Origin: Lepidodermella squamata
Taxonomy: Eukaryota; Gastrotricha
Reading direction: 5' to 3'
Assembly (NCBI GenBank): GCA_047495785.1
Contig: JBLDXI010000020.1
Span: 2,542,001 to 2,606,000 of the forward strand
Length of the DNA stretch: 64,000 nucleotides
Part shown: in pieces, positions 62,288 through 64,000 of the stretch
Numbering within the stretch: position 1 is the first letter of the stretch
How the letters are laid out: each line of letters begins with the position of its first letter
Position numbers and translations under genes: made by a program
The notes under the pieces: model-generated
Database searches by the model: none
What the model saw: the letters and a program-made list of their open reading frames with translations, nothing else
Told to the model about the DNA's origin: nothing

Positions 62288-62483
62288 CGTATCGAATCTC
62301 TTTCAAAATATCGCTTTCGCTTTTCTAGAACGGTGCTTGGCAAATTGCGAAATTATGCTCATTTTCATCTTGTTACGAGAGAAATATTTATAATTGAGAA
62401 TGAAAGAATCAAAAATTCGCGAAATGACGTCAATAGCATGAATATTTTCCGGTTATTTTTTAAGCTATAGATAACGCTTTAAA

Positions 62484-64000
62484 ATGTCGCTGATGGATCC
62501 AGCTCATCGCGAACTGGTCAGAAAAATAATATCGCCAGCTTTAATTGCCAACAACGAGACTGGGTTGACTGCCCAGGAATTATCTGCTGAAGTTGACGAA
62601 TTGTTAGACGCTCCTTTCAAGTTACCAGAGGGTGTTTCTTCATTCGAAGATCTTCTTATACGCGAATTCGCCGACGAATTTTGCAAAATTTGGTAAACAA
62701 TTATAAAAATTGAAAAAAATTCGTCATGATTAAAAACCGATTTCAGCCGTGCTGATGGTGCCAACGTGTTCAAGGCCCTTCAAAAACCTGAAAATATTGA
62801 GCTGTTGAAGATCGTCCAGAATAAAAATTTAATATTGAAGAAAGAAGCCGTCGTAAATCGACCAGCTGTTGCGATTCAACGACCATGTTCGAGTTTATCT
62901 CAAGATTCTGAATCAGACCAAAAGCTAGTTCAGCTTTTCGCCGGTAAAATATAGCTAATCCCGAAAATTTGTTCAATTTTTTCTGTTACTGCAGGTTTGA
63001 GTGTCAAATCTGATATCAATCAAGCCTCTAAAATTTTGCGAGAGTTTGAAGACGTTTTTAAGCGATTTCGAGAATTTTCCGAACGTTACCAATTGACCTT
63101 TAAGCCGAAAACTGATGAAGGATCGAAGCTCCCGGCGAACATTACTGAACTTTTGGCGAGCTGCCGCAAAATTGCTGATGAAATCAATGTAAAAGGCTGT
63201 GAAACTGGTCGTGATTCAGGCTTGAGTGAAACCACCAGCCCTACCCCGACAAATTCTGAGCCGGAATCGAGCTTTTCTCCTCAATTGGTCGAGTTTACTA
63301 GCGTGCCTCGAATTGTCGATAATACGAAGCGATTTCGAGCTAAAATTACCTCTGTTTTATCCACGACCGTTTTCAGCGTTGTTTTAGACAGTGATTTCGA
63401 AATTTTGTCTGAAATCGAGAGCCTAGCTAATAAAATCGGGAAACCAGCCTCTCCTGCTCAAATCATTGAAGTCGGTTCGGTAATGCTGGCGAAGCGTGTC
63501 GATGGCACTCATCGCGTTTTCATCGAGTCGAAAAACGACCTGTGCCGTAATGCAAGTGTTTGGCTTTTGGATTACGGCTATAGGGCTCTTCTGGTCTCAT
63601 TTGATGATTTGATCTCGATTCCGTCAGAAAATCGTGAGAAACTCGGGAAAACTCTCGCGCTGGCTTTCAAGATTGAAGCGAGTGATTTTGGCATCTACTC
63701 AGGTTGTGATCAGGCTCTTCCAGTTATCCGAGAATTTTTAACCGGAAAAATAGCATATTTCAATGTTCTCAGTATCACTCGAAGGTATGATTATTGTAGA
63801 ATATTCCTTATTTAATAAAAAAAATTCGATATTCTAGACGGAAGGCCAATCTTCCTCCCCTCGTTGAATCGGATTTTGACGACCAAAACGGGATTTTTAA
63901 TGCAATTTCTCAGGAATTGATTGTAAATAAGCTCAAGGCTGGCATGAAATTCCGTGCTCATGTCATGTTTTTCAACGTGGAAGACTCGAAATTGAAGCTT
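62484..64000 (+). CDS. LOTUS-Tudor protein 3 (3' end outside the window)
   Basis: Exons 62484-62692, 62747-62943, 62995-63784 and 63838 onward keep frame to the window end. The LOTUS domain (about residues 1-70) reads VRKIISPALIANNETGLTAQELS and LPEGVSSFEDLLIREF. A charged, Ser/Thr-rich linker with a coiled segment (KILREFEDVFKRFREFSERY) comes next. An extended Tudor domain follows (RFRAKITSVLSTTVFSVVLDSD ... VWLLDYGYRALLVSFDDL). A second Tudor may start at about 63935 (KFRAHVMFFNVEDSK). It begins 196 nt after the LOTUS-only gene, which suggests a joint transcript. The Tudor core LLDYGY lacks the usual final Asn. Confidence 0.82.

Overview
The window is a eukaryotic nuclear segment from a compact-genome invertebrate animal. 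Evidence for this: most introns are about 45-60 nt with GT..AG ends, polyA signals are AATAAA, and the genes are metazoan (gamma-secretase APH-1, salt-inducible kinase, peptidyl-amidating monooxygenase, chondroitin synthase, LOTUS/Tudor germ-granule proteins). Several co-oriented genes lie 66-184 nt apart, with a 3'-splice-like AG just upstream of most downstream ATGs. That layout suggests polycistronic transcription with spliced-leader trans-splicing, as in nematodes and some other invertebrates. No spliced-leader gene is present, so I do not go further than 'probably a nematode or another small ecdysozoan-type genome'. No CRISPR array, rRNA or convincing intact tRNA is visible.

Layout, left to right. 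1-4.7 kb: the 3' end of an unrecognised gene, a TA-flanked MITE and a small secreted PAN-like protein (-). 4.8-5.4 kb: TRAP-beta (+). 5.8-14.5 kb (-): a candidate five-gene operon, transcribed from high to low coordinates: TATDN1-like nuclease, NSA2, CHID1, a stand-alone MFE2-type dehydrogenase, and the dehydrogenase-hydratase MFE2 ending in the peroxisomal signal AKL. 15.9-18.2 kb: an intronless chondroitin sulfate synthase (+). 20.3-24.2 kb (-): APH-1 and CoREST. 25.1-31.8 kb (+): TFIIH p52 and SEC16, 138 nt apart. 32.9-33.9 kb (+): two mitochondrial proteins, ETFRF1 and COQ10, separated by only 4 nt. 37.3-41.8 kb (-): a SIK-family kinase.

42-50 kb is gene-poor and repeat-rich. It holds a short retro-insertion with a 13-bp target duplication, two decayed pogo/jerky-type transposase copies (one with a 63-bp triplication) and a second copy of the TA-flanked MITE. 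49.9-52.8 kb: a bifunctional peptide-amidating enzyme (-) with an unusual His/Met-rich linker. 53.8-64 kb (+): proteasome subunit alpha-4 followed by three tandem LOTUS-domain genes: a 1068-residue LOTUS-RGG-triple-Tudor protein, an 88-residue LOTUS-only protein, and a LOTUS-Tudor gene that runs off the window.

How the genes relate: the MFE2 pair acts in peroxisomal beta-oxidation. TRAP-beta, SEC16, CHID1, CHSY, APH-1 and PAM all belong to the secretory pathway or its cargo. ETFRF1 and COQ10 both concern electron delivery to and through ubiquinone. The LOTUS/Tudor cluster is the most distinctive locus: a locally expanded family of likely germ-granule/RNA-silencing scaffolds.
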